Source: Oegoconia quadripuncta (taxonomy: Eukaryota; Arthropoda; Insecta; Lepidoptera; Autostichidae). From it: a stretch of DNA of 64,000 bases. The notes beneath the pieces were generated by a model. The model was given only the letters and a program-made list of their open reading frames with translations. It did no database searches and had not been told where the DNA came from. Both the position numbers and the translations under genes were made by a program. How positions within the stretch are numbered: position 1 is the stretch's first letter; each line of letters opens with the position of its first letter. This document shows, one piece after another, positions 32,030 to 43,389 of the stretch. Location of the stretch: assembly GCA_949316235.1 (NCBI GenBank), contig OX438749.1, positions 22,708,414 through 22,772,413 on the forward strand, written 5' to 3'.

Positions 32030-32310
32030 AGTCGCTTTATTTTGTAGGTACACAGAGTACACTTAAAATGGTCAATTTTACATTTTTCAAGCTACGCTTG
32101 TTCAAAATGAACAAGAAACCCGAAGGGTTACTCTTTAAAATCGGGCTTTCATTTTACATAAAGATTTTTATATTTCATTATTAATTGTGAAATAGCCTGG
32201 CATGCGAACGATCTGATTATGTCCAGGGATGATTAAATAAGTCCAGTAAATAGTCTGATATTTTATAATATGCTTTGTTAATAAGTTTCTGTTTTATAGT
32301 TTATAGTATA
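32030..32310 (-). mobile_element. LINE gamma 3' end, loop-deleted
   Basis: Minus strand: degenerate C-terminus region, hairpin CTTGTTC/GAACAAG with only a 5-base loop (32097-32115), GTACCTACAAAATAAAGCGA and a (GACTTT)n tail. Confidence 0.7.
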
Positions 32311-32943
32311 ATATACTATAAAAGCACGTTCAATTATGTAAGTCCTCCTATTTATTAGAAATTTCAAATTTTTAGGATCTTCATCCCTCTTTTCATAAAT
32401 TATGATCTGGCAACCCTATCCCCACGGCGGTCCAATCGTTACCACGCCAAATGGCGCCATTAGATAATCCCACTATAATTGCGCCGCGTAACATTTTTAG
32501 CCGACTTCAATAATAAAGAAGGTTATATGTTCAGTCGAACATTAAAAAAAAACATGTAGTCACATGTTTTTTTTTTATGTATTCTGATGCCTGTAGTTGG
32601 TTTGTAAAATAAAAATGGATGGAACTACTGATTTTTTTGTGCGATTTGGTTGAAAACTGATCAATACTCAATCAATTAATTGCCTAAACATGGGTTTTTT
32701 ATTGTCTTAGGTGTTAGTAATATTTATTAGTATCATAATATATCATAACCCTTAGGTGTAGCCAGAGAGACAGGACGAAACATCATGCATGCTAACTATT
32801 ATTATTATTAATGTGGCTATTTATCTATTTTTATTGTTAATATTTATAATAATAGATTAAATTACATGAAATTTCATCATGTTAAAATTAGTTATAAATT
32901 ACATATCATTTAGAAACTCGTTTATCATATTCATTGTAAAAAT
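32311..32943. other. Unassigned, very AT-rich
   Basis: No repeat or exon seen. Confidence 0.4.
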
Positions 32944-33166
32944 AAGTCAATAAATAAATATTTGGGACACTTACACCAATCATCTAGCCCCAAACTAAGC
33001 AAAACTAATACTATAACGGATAAACATACATAAATATTTATATAAACATCCATGATTCGGTAATAATCTTTCATATTCATTACACAAATATTTACCTCCA
33101 GCGGGGTCGAACCTGCAACCGTTAGTTTCGCTGACAGGGTCGCTATCCACTACACCAACCTGTAGT
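32944..33166 (-). mobile_element. SINE A2
   Basis: Tail, body (CTAGCCCCAAACTAAGCAAA) and diverged head (GGGGTCGAACCTGCAACCG). Confidence 0.8.
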
Positions 33167-33604
33167 CAAAGTATTACCAAACACTTAGATATCACCCTGT
33201 ATATATTTACCTAAAAATGGTCTATTGCATCACGCCCCATAACTGGGCAAATGACAGCCGTTTGTCGAGAAATGTTGTTCTGATAGATACACGATTAGGT
33301 GCGCACCCGCAGGTGTAACCTTTGCTGTCGGTACGAGCATTACCAAATAAACAATAGCGAAATAAAGTAACGTCAGCATGTACACAATAGCAATACAATT
33401 GGTGTGAAATAGTGATGACAAAAAATATAGTGACAAAGAATAACTTAACTTTGAGATTTAAGGACATATTGTCACCTCTTTGTTCAGACTAAGCAGAGTA
33501 AATATTTGTGGGACATTGTATAATACTCTTTATGAGCAAACCTAAAAATGTCATACAGATAAGGTCAAGTAGATGATGATTTTACTTAATATCACAACGT
33601 ATTT
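33167..33604. other. Unassigned spacer
   Basis: No recognised repeat. Two overlapping minus frames (33222-33467) have no domain. Confidence 0.4.
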
Positions 33605-33878
33605 GACGACCGATTGGTATAGTGGATAGTGACACTGTCAGCGAAACCAACGGTTGCGGGTTCGAATCCCGCGAGGGGTAAAAGTTTGTATAATTAATAC
33701 GAACATTTATTCCCGAGACATGGATGTGGATTTATGTATGTTTATCCGTTATCTAGTATCCATAGCACAAGCTTTCCTTGGTTTGGGACTAGATGATTGG
33801 TGTAAGTGTCCGAAATATTTATTTATTTAATTTGTATTAGCTATCAAAAGAAATCTAGTATCTGTAACAGTTTCTTTT
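33605..33878 (+). mobile_element. SINE A2, full length, with 3' flank
   Basis: Head ATTGGTATAGTGGATAGTG, B box GGTTCGAATCCC, body to GGTGTAAGTGTCCGAAAT. 33738-33878 is the left copy of a 141-bp direct repeat. Confidence 0.85.
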
Positions 33879-34208
33879 TTTTCTTTATGGACGACGGGTT
33901 CATCCTCAACGACCTCAATCACACCTGATGTTAAGTGAAGATGAGGCCGAAGGTGGCAGCGTACTGACCCGGAAACCCCATCTTATTTGGGGGACTGGCT
34001 ATCTTATCTCTGACAACCGGAACACAACAATGCTGTTAATAATGCTGTTTGGCAGCAGATCTAGGTAAGATGGTGGTAGCTAGCCAGGCGGACATTTCAT
34101 ATGCCCTAAAATCAACCAAACCGAGTAATTAAACATGTACCCCGCTGGCGATCGAACCCGCGACCTCCGAATCGTAAACCCAATGTTGTTTACATTGAGC
34201 CACGGAGA
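33879..34208 (-). mobile_element. SINE B between 141-bp direct repeats
   Basis: T-run, GGACGACGGGTTC, standard body, GATCGAACCCGCGACCTCCG B box, to TTGAGCCACGGAGA. It lies exactly between 33738-33878 and 34209-34349. Confidence 0.85.
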
Positions 34209-34349
34209 ATGTTTATCCGTTATCTAGTATCCATAGTACAAGCTTTCCTTCGTTTGGGACTAGATGATTGGTGTAAGTGTCCGAAATATTTATTAATTTT
34301 ATTTTTATTAGCTATCAAAAGAAATCTAGTATCTGTAACAGTTTCTTTT
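34209..34349. repeat. Right copy of the 141-bp direct repeat
   Basis: Equal in length to 33738-33878 with about seven substitutions and no gaps, covering the SINE A2 3' part and its flank (AGCTATCAAAAGAAATCTAG). Confidence 0.9.
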
Positions 34350-34734
34350 ACAACATGTTGGAAACTTTGGAATAACATCCGCTGTAGTAACCTAGTGGAC
34401 ATGGAGGTCAACGTATCGCAAACAGAACTAGTTCTTAATGCATGTTTATATACTATTAACATTATATTTAGATCAAATATTAATTTAATATTATTACATA
34501 ATAATCCGTGAACTTTGTCCCACAAATCTAGACATAAGCAATTTACCTACTCCCAATCAGACTGTGGATCACGTAATGTTACGTAATGTATGCGACAGTT
34601 CTATTAATGTTAATACGAATGTTATATGTAACATGGCCATAATCACTTAATTTGAATAATAAATTCATTATTGACAGGTAGCTGGGGTGTAGCTAATTTG
34701 TTGGTTCATACTGTTTTTTTTTTATCCACAACGT
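34350..34734. other. Unassigned spacer
   Basis: Open frames on both strands; no domain or repeat recognised. Confidence 0.35.
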
Positions 34735-34920
34735 AACCCGTTGCAGGTCGCATGTTAGTTGCGCGTACGCAGCGCCACCGCGGCAAAAAATTGTGAACCT
34801 AAGCTCTATCTTTTGTTATGGTTTAGTGGTGGGTGACATGTCATATCAGGTTTGATTCGATTTTGAACCAAAATCTTCTTTGAATTTCTTTGGGACGTGT
34901 GCCGTGTTTTGCCATAACAG
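34735..34920 (+). repeat. Repeat K
   Basis: Shares CAGGTCGCATGTTAGTTGCG, TTTAGTGGTGGGTGACATG and GTGCCGTGTTTTGCC with 45580-45810 (inverted). Followed directly by SINE B in both places. Confidence 0.75.
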
Positions 34921-34926
34921 CCATTT

Positions 34927-35205
34927 TTTTTATGCACGACGGGTTGATACTTGAGCTCAATCACACCTGATGTTAAGTGAAGATGAGGCCGAAGGTGGTA
35001 GTGTACTGACCCGGAAACCTACAAAGTTAAGAACTTTTGCCGCCAAGCAGCAATGTTAACAGCATTGTTGTGTTCCGGTTGTCAGAGATAAGATAGGCAG
35101 TCCTCCAATTGTGTTGGGGTCTCCGGGTTAGTACGCTTCCACCTTCGACATCATCTTCACTTAACATCAGGTGTGATTGAGGTCAAGTACCAACCCGTTG
35201 TGCAT
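34927..35205. mobile_element. Inverted pair of SINE B 3' parts
   Basis: 34927-35022 (minus) and 35036-35205 (plus) meet head to head, giving ~95 bp of pairable sequence with ATGCACGACGGGTT at one end and AACCCGTTGTGCAT at the other. Confidence 0.8.
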
Positions 35206-35616
35206 AAAAAATGTCTTAAACGTACCCTGAATCGCAGAACTGTTCAAGATACCCTGTAAAATTTTAGAACGACCTATCCAATGACACCCACACGAAAGGT
35301 ACACAAATAAAATAAAATTCAACCACACTTTACGTGTAGAGGAGACAGCTTTCTATTATTAAGAGCCTAAGAGCTAAGCCTCGAACTAGAACCTTCTTGT
35401 TGACTAAAACCCTGAAAAGTGTTACAATTAGGGAAGCGAACCGATAATCGCAAAGAATTCTAATTTTAAATCACGGTAAATCTGTTTTAAAACATGTTAT
35501 AAATTATCAACCATTTCTACTATGCTGTCGCTACTCTTGCGTGAGAACTAATTGACCGTGCCGACTACTCGGCCGCTCAAACTTTGAAACTTCAAACTTC
35601 AAGTGTTAATTTTATA
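35206..35616. other. Unassigned spacer
   Basis: No repeat or exon recognised. Confidence 0.4.
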
Positions 35617-35855
35617 ATATAAATAAATAAATATAAATATTTCGGACATTTACACCAATCATCTAGTCCCAAACTAAGCAAAGCTTGTACTATGGATACT
35701 AGATAACGGATAAACATACATAAATATTTATATAAACATCCATGACTCAGGAATAAATGTTCATATTCATCACACAAACCCGTTGCGAGATTCGAACCCG
35801 CAACCGTTGGTTTCGCTGACAGGGTCACTATCCACTACACCAAACGGTCGTCAAT
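35617..35855 (-). mobile_element. SINE A2, full length
   Basis: Tail AAATATTTCGGACATTTACA, body, and head GATTCGAACCCGCAACCG to ACACCAAACGGTCGTC. Confidence 0.85.
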
Positions 35856-36289
35856 TTTAACGTAAGATACATGATTATTGAATGTCAATATAAATATATT
35901 GGTAGAGTAGATTTTCATTTGTCAGACTCTCAATACCGTTTCCCTTTTAAGGATGTTTAGGAAAAACTAAGCGTCTCAAGAAATCCTCAGGCTCGTTGTT
36001 CTATCCCTGCACCGAAGATTGAAAATCTGAGAGTAGAATGTGTTTATTCGGGACGTAGGTATATGTTATAATTGCAGGTAGTCATAAATACGATAAGTGT
36101 TTGCTGCGAAATGGAACAGTTTCACAAACAAATTAAACGTAGTTTTGGAGCGAATATAAGCGCGTGTTGCAATATGTAATTGCCGCTTCTGAGATATGTG
36201 GTATAACCATGGAATAGCGATAGACCTCGGAACGAAGGCATAAAGCGCAGGTTTCAGTGACCGGAAACTAAGTTTATTTAAAAATATAC
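35856..36289. other. Unassigned spacer
   Basis: No repeat or exon recognised. Confidence 0.4.
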
Positions 36290-36485
36290 GGGTGTTAAGA
36301 AAGCTTCCGATAACTTCAGGGAGTGAATGTACCCATCAATATGAATAAGTTTTACTATTGGATCAGATCTGAAATCTGCAATAAAATTTTGGCTGTTCGA
36401 TAGATTACTGATTTGATCTCATAGTAAAAGGTATAATGGGTACTTTCATCCCCTGAAGTTATCGGAAGCGGTTTTCTTACAACCC
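36290..36485. mobile_element. MITE Q
   Basis: Arms of about 45 bp: GGGTGTTAAGAAAGCTTCCG ATAACTTCAGGG and the inverse ending in ACAACCC. ATATA-like direct repeats flank it. Single copy in the window. Confidence 0.75.
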
Positions 36486-36542
36486 ATATAAATAAATAAA
36501 AAGCATATTGAATATAAAAAGTTCTGGGGCCGTGACCAGGAT

Positions 36543-37601
36543 ATGTTTAAACGACTAATCAAATTACTAAAGCCAATCCCAAATGGGGCACTTGAGTGTC
36601 AAATACAACTTTCAACTGCACAGCCAGCTAAATCCATTAAAATATATATACAATCTCTATACTTTATTTATTGTTATATAATAACTCTCTTTAAAGGTCG
36701 AGATCACATTAGCATAATTTGTTATGCTGATGATACTGCCTTGCTTTTTACTGGACATTCCTGGGCTAATGTATATGAAAGAGCTGAACGCGGTATGGCT
36801 GAGGTCGCAGTTTGGCTGACCAACAACTTGCTAACACTGAACTCAGATAAAACGAAACACATCTGTTTTCACAAAACTAAACATACTGCACCACCACCAT
36901 CCTCTGGAATAACAATTCATACGTGTGAGTGCGATCTTACTCAGGAGCAGAGAGTATCATGTACTTGTGCACAAATTGAGAGAGTTGAATCTATTAAATA
37001 TTTAGGAGTAATTCTGGACGAGCGGCTTACTTTCAGGCAGCATATTGTAGCTCTATCTGGGAAAATAAGAAAACTAATAGGTATCTTCAAGCTACTTAGA
37101 AATGGAGCACAAAGAGACATTCTCTTTATGGTGTATCGAGCCTTTTGCGAGTCACTCTTACTCTACTGTATATCAGCCTGGGGAAGCGCGGCTAAAACGT
37201 TCTTAATCACAGTGGAAAGAGCCCAACGATCGGTTCTGAAAGTAATGCTTAAAAAGCCCTTTCTTTATTCAACTGAATCATTATTTGTGGAATCCAAAGT
37301 TTTATCTGTCCGACAGCTCTACATCCTGCGAGTGGCAACAAGTTTTCACAGTACATTTTCGAGCTCTCCTGACTATATCATGTCCTTGTCTAAGCGGCGT
37401 TGCAAGATCGACACTGCAAAGGTTAACACTACATTTGCGAAGCGATTTAGTAATTTTGCTTTTCCGTACATATACAGAACAGTTCTACGTTACTGTGATA
37501 TTACAAACTGCACAAATCGTGAAGCTAAAACAAAAATTGTACAGTGGCTGCTGACTCTTGACTACAAAGCCACTGAAGCTATTTTAGTCACCCAAATTTA
37601 A
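36543..37601 (+). CDS. Non-LTR retrotransposon reverse transcriptase, 5'-truncated
   Basis: 352 residues from an ATG that is probably not original; LINE homology starts near residue 38. RT motif C is YADD at residues 61-64 (ICYADDTALLFTG). Next come the motif D-like NLLTLNSDKTKHICF and motif E-like IKYLGVILDERLTFRQHI. The thumb and C-terminal part follow: RAFCESLLLYCISAWG, LSVRQLYILRVA, then KRRCKIDTAKVNTTF. The palm with the first catalytic Asp, the endonuclease and ORF1 are missing. The frame is uninterrupted to TAA, suggesting a young insertion. Clade unresolved. It cannot be autonomous. Confidence 0.85.
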   Translation: MFKRLIKLLKPIPNGALECQIQLSTAQPAKSIKIYIQSLYFIYCYIITLFKGRDHISIICYADDTALLFTGHSWANVYERAERGMAEVAVWLTNNLLTLNSDKTKHICFHKTKHTAPPPSSGITIHTCECDLTQEQRVSCTCAQIERVESIKYLGVILDERLTFRQHIVALSGKIRKLIGIFKLLRNGAQRDILFMVYRAFCESLLLYCISAWGSAAKTFLITVERAQRSVLKVMLKKPFLYSTESLFVESKVLSVRQLYILRVATSFHSTFSSSPDYIMSLSKRRCKIDTAKVNTTFAKRFSNFAFPYIYRTVLRYCDITNCTNREAKTKIVQWLLTLDYKATEAILVTQI

Positions 37602-38116
37602 AGCTCGGCAGATATTCTATGCTAAACTTCTTGTATTAATCTTTCCCACTAATTTAATGAAACTGTAGATTTACTATTTATCTATTATCTAAACATTTAT
37701 TTAACATATACATAACATATATATTATATACCTACGTAACATTTATTATTTACAAATTTTTACATTTATTGTTTTATAGTTTATGTATTTTATTGACATA
37801 TTTATTATTATATATACTAGATACTTTATGTTAGTAGTACTTTATGCACATTATACTTGCATCCAGTTTGGGCATTGTCTACCATTCTGTGAACTTTATT
37901 ATATTCACCTCTACTCAGGCAAATGTTTGTTGGTCTCCCGCGATACAGGTTTAACCTAGTGCGGGGTCCATCAGTAATAATGAACTCTGCAATTTCTTTT
38001 TGTTATGCGTGCCTACATAATATTAGTTGTTGTGTTATGTAGTTGTGTAGTGTTTTAAGTACTTATGTATAACTTTTTGGTAATAAATAAATTTTGTATT
38101 TTGTATTTGTATTTGT
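37602..38116 (+). mobile_element. 3' UTR and tail of the LINE at 36543
   Basis: AT-rich UTR with AATTTCTTTTTGTTATGCGT, ending AATAAATAAATTTTG and (TATTTTG)n/(TATTTG)n, a LINE tail. Confidence 0.7.
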
Positions 38117-38770
38117 TAATTAGTTTATTGTAACCATGAATGAACCTATGGTAGAGCCCTAAACTCGTATACTCGGTGGTCTAGAATTTAGACGCGGGCG
38201 CAGGTGAAAGGGACGGACCGAACTGCCTTCCATTAACTCCAAGCTAGGTCGCTGCAGTACGCTATATGCAGAAATATTTGCTACATTAAATGAAATGAGC
38301 TATCGAAATAAGTTGCGTACGTCGTTTAGGACAAATTGAATAAAAGTACTTGTTGTTAATAAAAATTTGTTAGGAAAGATCCGTACATTCTAACTCAATT
38401 TATACAAATATCTAATAGAGATGTGCAATTACCCTATACTCGTAACTCGAAATACTGATTTAATTAAATTTCTTAAACAAAAGTCAGATTCATCTCATTA
38501 TTAACCTAAGCTCCACCTTGACTCGGCTCTACACAACCTATAATTAGCGAAACTGTTACTTTTAAAACAATTTAATAATCCGTTCGTTCGGTTGTCGACA
38601 CCAGGTACAATGAGCGACAGAAGTCACTGAAATGCGAATAAAAGACGTGCTTCATGAGTTCAGTGCACGTAAATACGTACATACAAGAATCTGTCTCGCA
38701 CTTGCAAAAAGTAGTTGTGACGTTATTCCTTAGATGGGTGACCACTAATGGCATTTTCAAATGTTTTCCA
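38117..38770. other. Unassigned spacer
   Basis: No repeat or exon recognised. Confidence 0.4.
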
Positions 38771-38774
38771 TCGT

Positions 38775-39010
38775 TATCTTATCAGCCACAGGACGTCTAC
38801 TGCTGAACGTCTACCGAATCCATCTTATCTAAATCTGCCGCCAAGCAGCAATGTTGATAGCATTGTTGTGTTCCGGTTGTCAGAGATAAGATAGCCAGTC
38901 CCCCAAATGTGTTGGGGTTTCAGGGTCAGTACGCTTCCACTTTCGACCTCATCTTCACTTAACATCAGGTGTGATTGAGGTCAAGTACCAACCCGTTGTG
39001 TATAAAAAAA
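38775..39010 (+). mobile_element. RTE-like tail scrap and SINE B 3' part
   Basis: 38775-38812 (CAGCCACAGGACGTCTACTG) is RTE-like (minus). 38815-39010 is SINE B without head (plus), ending CCCGTTGTGTATAAAA. Confidence 0.7.
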
Positions 39011-39014
39011 AAGA

Positions 39015-39560
39015 AAGAAACATAGATATTCGCCACAGATTTCAAGAGTGACCGGTTGGAAGCGACCTGCATCCAGCGATTTTGCGCGACCTTTATCAGG
39101 GTCGTCTGTCCACTTTATGACCGTCCTGTGCAACGCTTGCCGGTGCGTAGTCTCCACTGGAGAATTTTAATGCCCCACTGATCATCAGACGGAAGTAGCC
39201 AGCATTCATCGACCTATTGCGTACACATTTTACGCTGCATTTGCCGGTGCGTGATCTTTAATCTAAAATCCTAATGCCCCACTGGCAATTAGTTCTGCGA
39301 GCTTGTGTCCAGTTCACTGCCACTTCATGCTAATCCGCTGGGCTATGTCGGTGATTTCCGTTCTACTGTGGATTTGTTCATTCCTGAATCGATCTCATAG
39401 TGAAACACCGAACATCGCTCTCTCATAACTCATTGCGGATCCTTGAGCTTTCTTTTAAGGTCCATATTGAGAAACCACGTTTCAGTGCCGTAAGCCATTA
39501 CTGGTAACACAATGTTCCGTCACAACTCCTTTCCTCCCGAGTCTATACGGCGTGCACAAT
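39015..39560 (-). pseudogene. RTE-like LINE ORF C-terminal remnant
   Basis: The minus strand gives VLPVMAYGTETWFLNMDLKR, later WTDD, and GCRSLPTGHS-like (canonically AG.RWMQVA..R..W) across several frames. The order matches RTE-like ORF2 tails, with many frameshifts. Adjoins SINE B. Confidence 0.65.
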
Positions 39561-40376
39561 AATTATGGCACATTTTCTAGTGTCTTGACTGTTACCATAT
39601 TCAGAGTTCTGAGCTATGAGGGAGGAAGGGAGTGTGACAGAACATTGTGTTACCAGTGAAGATTTTGGCCCTCATACTCATTTTTTTTGTTTGGTGTCAC
39701 ATAAATTGTATATATGACACCTATATAAATATAATAATTTAACATGATGTTATGTATGTATATTTTACAATATCATTGTATGTAAGTTTATGTTCATATC
39801 TAACTTATGTATGATTATACCTATTATTTAGTACCTATTAATATTTAATCATTGGTGCACATCTACTTATTTTCTGGTAGAAATCACTTAATAACTTAAT
39901 AATCATTGATCGTTATTTAGAAAAAAAATATTAATTGCAGCGAAAAATCATTTAGAATGTTAAGTAAATTAAATCATACCTATCCGTAATTATACGAGTA
40001 GTTTTGTTACCAGCTGTATAGGTCGTGACTACACGCCTCGATCCTACCTGTTTCCCAACAGTTCACAAACCGCTTGAAGTTATACAAAACGACAGACAAC
40101 ACAGCCCTAATTAGAGCAATTGGCAAACAATCATATCATATATGCTGCAAGTTGCGTTACGATTTTCCCATAGTAAGGAAAGAAATGCTTCGTGATTTTT
40201 TATCACTTGTATGATTGATTAGTGATTACACAGGGTCACTCAGCATTTTGTTGAAACATTTGGTAACATTTTTGTGCCTGCGTGTATTTCGTCGCCCAAT
40301 ATTTTGAGGCAGTGAGATCTGAAGGTTCGATTTCATAATAAATATCACTTGAACACGTTATTTAATTTAGGAGGGT
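39561..40376. other. Unassigned AT-rich spacer
   Basis: 39640-39660 repeats a short piece of the RTE-like remnant in the other orientation (GACAGAACATTGTGTTACCA). The rest is unrecognised. Confidence 0.4.
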
Positions 40377-40711
40377 TTATCCCACACGGCGTTCCATACA
40401 AACTTTCAAGTCCTTTATCGAAATGAATAGAGCGAGTCTAATGAAACTTTATACGTGGAATACTAAAAAGTTTTCAAAATATCGAATTTAAAGAAATATA
40501 TCGCACTTTTTCTGTTACTATATGGAAAACTTAAAACCGATCAAGTTAGTAAATCTACTCTGTTTCGAAAATATTCTATATTCTAGTACGTGCTATAACG
40601 TTCATATGTAAAATTTGTTACGTGTGTGTACATGATTGCAAATAAATACTTATCTATAAGCTTATAAAGTTTCATTAGAATCGGTTTATACATTTCGAAA
40701 AATTTGTACAA
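40377..40711. mobile_element. Repeat F element, inverted arms
   Basis: Left arm CCATACAAACTTTCAAGTCC and TAATGAAACTTTATACG; right arm AAGTTTCATTAGAATCGGTT. Interior shares AAATATCGAATTTAAAG with 53960. Confidence 0.65.
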
Positions 40712-41010
40712 AAATTATTACTGCTCATTCACAAAGCTGACTCGGGAGTCAGTACATACACTCGAAAAACATTGCCGTTATTCCTTGGGTAGTCGGGTAA
40801 ACCCTCCCTCGAGTTTCTTACTCGTTCTTCTGTGGGGAGAATGTTTTTCGAGTTTATGTATGTATGTATGTCCGTTCCTTTGGCGCATCCTGTAGCCTAA
40901 GCGGCTTGACCGATTTCGAAGTGCATGGTGTCGTTAGATTAGTCTTGATACCCGGATTGTCATAGGATACGTCGTCGTCCATAAGCAGTCGGGTGTTTTA
41001 GTTTTCTAAA
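40712..41010 (+). repeat. LINE gamma scraps and repeat E
   Basis: 40725-40737 and 40801-40850 (CGAGTTTCTTACTCGTTCTT) are pieces of LINE gamma hairpin DNA in opposite orientations. 40855-41010 is repeat E (CCTGTAGCCTAAGCGGCTTG). Confidence 0.55.
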
Positions 41011-41102
41011 TTAACTTTTTTATTATATCTTGTATACATATATAAAACATGTCACATTTTTCTGAAATGATTCTCCATTTTTTTTTTACATACATTAAAA
41101 TA

Positions 41103-41521
41103 TTAGGTCCTTACCTATGAAATTGGCGTTTTGTATGAAGAAATTCATTAAGACTGTTTTCTCCATACAAATATTTTTGAAATTTTTTTGGGAACAGCAA
41201 ATCCAAATTTTGCTAAACTTTGTGTGTATTATTGGATAACATTAAGTTAAATATAGGCAGTGTTAATTTTTAAAAGCAACCGCTTTATAAAAGTTTCAGC
41301 GAATCTAAGAAATGATTATGGGAAGCACATGAAAAGAGCTCTGTTCAATTTTTTTTATTATGTGATTTAACCCAGACATTAAAAAATATTTTATGTGAAA
41401 CCTTGAAAATATATTCCATTTTCCAAATAAAACACAAGTTTGGAAATAGCTATAGAATCGTAGGAGTTGGTACATATGATTAACGAAGAAAAAATCTCCA
41501 ATTTCATAGGTAAAGACCTAA
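41103..41521 (+). mobile_element. Mariner-type MITE, best-preserved ends
   Basis: TTAGGTCCTTACCTATGAAA to GGTAAAGACCTAA with TA on both sides (41101-41102, 41522-41523). Confidence 0.9.
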
Positions 41522-41739
41522 TATATTGATTTCCGAGACACATTTCGATGTGCTATTCGGACTCTAAAACATTACAATATCGATTTGGTAACATGCGAGT
41601 ACCTATATAATGTTATACGACCTTGTGTAACACCTTCAATCTCGCATGACCCATCTTCAGGCTTAAAGTCGCATATCAAATTATATAGTATTGCTTAACA
41701 AAATTTAGACAATCACACTTGAATAGCCGAACAATTTTC

Positions 41740-41890
41740 GCGGCTATTACTGTCAGGTGCGCATGCGCGGGTCGTGCACTCGCCGACGCGGCCGTTGCGC
41801 AAACGGCTAAAAGTGTAAAGTTCATCTCCGGTTCGCGGAGGCCTGCTGCGAACTTATGGATTCCTAGTACTTTGTCAGACCGTCCGACGA
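41740..41890. promoter_or_regulatory. CpG-rich patch with NRF1-like site (tentative)
   Basis: GTGCGCATGCGCGGG at 41758 matches the palindromic NRF1/Ewg consensus. The next 100 bases are CpG-rich in an AT-rich setting, so this could be a promoter or first exon. No start codon, initiator or splice donor can be assigned. Confidence 0.25.
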
Positions 41891-42194
41891 AAGGTTACGG
41901 GTCAGAATGTTCAATTTAATGTTCTTAGGGTGCGTATTCATTAATGAAGAAACGAGGGGAGCGGGGAAACAAATTTTCAATGAGTGCATTGGAATGTTAC
42001 GTATCCAAAGATTCAAAGTTCTAATTCTGTAAGCTTGTTTAAGCTCTTCAAAGACATGGTCGTTGGGATATAAAAGCCTAGACATTTGGAATATTGTTTC
42101 TTGAACAGTAAAGTGTTAAAAAAAATCAGAAGGCACTGGGAAGCTTTAAAAAAGCAGGGCCATGGGGTCGAAGTGATTCGCACTAAGAAGTTCG
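41891..42194. other. Unassigned spacer
   Basis: No repeat or exon recognised. Confidence 0.4.
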
Positions 42195-42335
42195 ATTCTT
42201 AATAATAACCTTGGGATCTTCAAGAGCAGAGTGAATAGGCATTTACTGGCGCGTCGCGTGCTTCATCTTCGACCACATCGTCACTTTCCATCAGGTGAGA
42301 TTGTGGTCAAACGCGAAGCCAGTCAATTATAATAA
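42195..42335 (+). mobile_element. LINE epsilon 3' end
   Basis: TTCAAGAGCAGAGTGAATAG GCAT (encodes FKSRVNRHL-like residues), then TTCGACCACATCGTCACTTT and GAGATTGTGGTCAAACGCG. Matches 23500-23640. Confidence 0.6.
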
Positions 42336-42734
42336 AAAACAAAAATGTTACTCTTACCACATTTCGTATCGCGCTAATCACTTAAACGGATATTAGCTTA
42401 ATATTTTTTAATAGTCGTGGTAAGGTCTAAACGTTTTGCGTTTGTTTTTACTTTGTTAAAACTAACGATTTAAATCCTTCAGAAAAAATTGCGCGATACC
42501 ATTTTTCATATCAGCTAAACCACATGCCTATGGCCTGGATATTCTAAGCAGACGTGAACAGTCTCTTCTGCATCCATGCACGCTTTGCGCAGGGGGCAGA
42601 GGAAGTATTCAGGTAGACTCTGATTAATTCCACTCGTTATTTCATTCTCCTGATTAGTAGACAACGTGGGCGGATGTCTCTTCTGCCCTCATGCACGCTT
42701 TGCTCAGGGGCAGCGGAAGTATTTAGGTATACAT
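42336..42734. other. Unassigned, with a local duplication
   Basis: CTCTTCTGC...CATGCACGCTTTGC...CAG..G..GGAAGTATT occurs twice (42565-42625 and 42675-42730) as a diverged direct repeat. Confidence 0.5.
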
Positions 42735-42890
42735 TATTTGGAGCCCATACTGTCCCACTGCTGGGCAAAGGTCTCCCTCCTGTCTCTACACGGCCCTCTG
42801 TCCCGGGCCTCCTCCGACCAGTTGGTTAGGAACTTATCGCACTCATCCCGCCATCTCCTTTTCGGTCTGCCGCGACGCCTTCTTTTATAT
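42735..42890 (-). pseudogene. RTE-like LINE ORF C-terminal end
   Basis: Minus frame: RRRGRPKRRWRDECDKFLTN, WSEEARDRGPCRDRRETFAQ, QWDSMG, the standard RTE-like ORF2 ending. Confidence 0.8.
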
Positions 42891-43344
42891 AAGACTCAGA
42901 TTAATTCCATTAATTAATTCGTTCTTCCGATTAATAAAAAGAGAATTTTAGTACGCTATATTATGTTCCATGGTTTCCCACGGTGTACACAGAAGTACAG
43001 TTACACATTACACCAGCGCTTCTCCCAATAATTGACACTGGGTGCCGACAGCGGCCGATCGGTCACCTCCGTACGGTACGGTCCGATTGAATTGAATGGA
43101 AACTCATCTGTGATTAGTTGGATTACTGTAATTTCGAACCGTTACTATTTTCGGAGAGTCATGTTAGACGTGACAGGTCTGTGGAGACAGGCTGCCCTGT
43201 GGATGTGTACCGCTTATCAAAAAACTGGACTTTATGTTAAATTAAAAGCGCTTAGTCAAGTCTCCATACCTACCATACGGTATGAATGTATTAATTAAGT
43301 GATCTAAAGATTGAAATCAATTTTAAGATACTCTTTTTAAATCC
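42891..43344. other. Unassigned spacer
   Basis: A plus open frame (43032-43298) has no domain. No splice-framed exon seen. Confidence 0.35.
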
Positions 43345-43389
43345 CGACGAAACATGACGGCGTTGTGTGTGTCAAGACTTCTCTGGATA

